Source: Priapulus caudatus (taxonomy: Eukaryota > Priapulida > Priapulimorpha > Priapulimorphida > Priapulidae). From it: 20,000 nt of DNA. The DNA is taken from contig NW_014577217.1 in the NCBI RefSeq assembly GCF_000485595.1, positions 518,376 through 538,375 on the forward strand. Direction: 5' to 3'. Of this stretch, positions 19,621 to 20,000 are shown one piece after another (the first letter of the stretch is position 1; every line of letters starts with the position of its first letter). Under the pieces are notes generated by a model. The model worked only from the letters and a program-made list of their open reading frames with translations. It searched no databases and was not told the DNA's origin. Both the position numbers and the translations under genes were made by a program.

Positions 19621-19872
19621 TTATCGGAGCGTCATATCAGATATGCATCGTTGGCAACTCGCGAGCTGGCGGCTGCTGGTAGCAACGGCACCTAGCGATA
19701 AGCGGCGCGCATCTGACGCGTTAAAATCACTCTTATCTCTTTGAGTAATACGGCAGCAGCTTCTGGTTGCCTTCGCATGGGGATAGCAGGCGTGCGAGTA
19801 GCCATGCGTAGGGCGTACGTGTAGGAGTACGCGCGCGCTGCTGTCTTCTACATCTCGACGTGATGCGGCCAT
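19621..19872 (-). CDS. Weak open frame in a CpG-rich patch, unknown protein
   Basis: From ATG at 19872 (context ATCATGGCC, with G after the ATG) the minus strand gives 83 residues starting MAASRRDVEDSSARVLLHVR and ending SDMTLR before TAA. The frame stays open upstream, but only with non-ATG starts. The patch is CpG-rich compared with the rest of the window. On the minus strand an ATTGG (CCAAT complement) lies at 19911-19915 and an AT-rich TATTTAAAAATATC at about 19943-19956. No domain is recognised, and the composition alone can produce an open frame of this length. It could be a first exon, a promoter-associated patch or chance. Confidence 0.18.
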   Translation of the reverse strand: MAASRRDVEDSSARVLLHVRPTHGYSHACYPHAKATRSCCRITQRDKSDFNASDARRLSLGAVATSSRQLASCQRCISDMTLR

Positions 19873-20000
19873 GATGCCGAGGCGCGCCGAGGATTGACAC
19901 TTTGTGTCTTCCAATCACAGCCTACGCCGCACCAGTCTTTGATATTTTTAAATATGGGGAGTCATTGGACCACCAAATCGCCGATCTTAGGAACTAGGGC

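Overview
The window is eukaryotic, most likely from an invertebrate animal and probably a marine one. It is AT-rich, packed with GA, GATA, GT, TA and CACG microsatellites, and has no compact operon-like genes. It also carries several kinds of short non-autonomous element with inverted termini. The element at the left edge, and the one ending in GTATCCCC, resemble repeats I recall from marine invertebrate genomes. That is memory rather than a search, so the phylum stays open. No rRNA, complete tRNA, CRISPR array, transposase or reverse transcriptase is visible.

Layout. 1-1750: a short inverted-terminal element (17-372) and a second element with the same tip (1463-1743), separated by unique AT-rich DNA. 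2181-2886: a 0.7-kb GA-GATA-GA block. 3664-3992: a 329-bp hAT-like MITE with near-identical 6-bp flanks. 4082-5260: a 16-bp minisatellite, two nearly perfect hairpins and a GT/GCGT tract. 5690-6710: a CpG-richer zone with CRE- and AP-1-like sites that could be regulatory. 6920-7150: CACG repeats with a 46-bp duplication. 8336-8396: three adjacent palindromes. 8940-10460: degenerate TGGA repeats, a long A tract, a long T tract, and a TTCGAT array. 10889-11115: the best protein-coding candidate, a terminal exon on the minus strand. 11983-12180: a 20-bp minisatellite whose monomer also occurs at about 9460. 14826-15721: a hairpin-tipped element built on five to six copies of a ~146-bp monomer. 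16425-16665: a Z-DNA/cruciform-prone GT/TA block. 16748-17031: a duplicated 53-bp segment. 18612-18739: another GT tract. 19615-19960: a CpG-rich patch with a weak minus-strand ORF at the right edge.

Genes. Nearly every open frame is low complexity or short AT-rich chance. The exception is the putative exon at 10889-11115. It is open over 227 bases, has a well-formed 3' splice site and ends in a stop, and its composition differs sharply from its surroundings. If it is real, the DNA to its right in higher coordinates would be intron, and much of this window would be non-coding DNA of one minus-strand gene. I do not recognise the protein.
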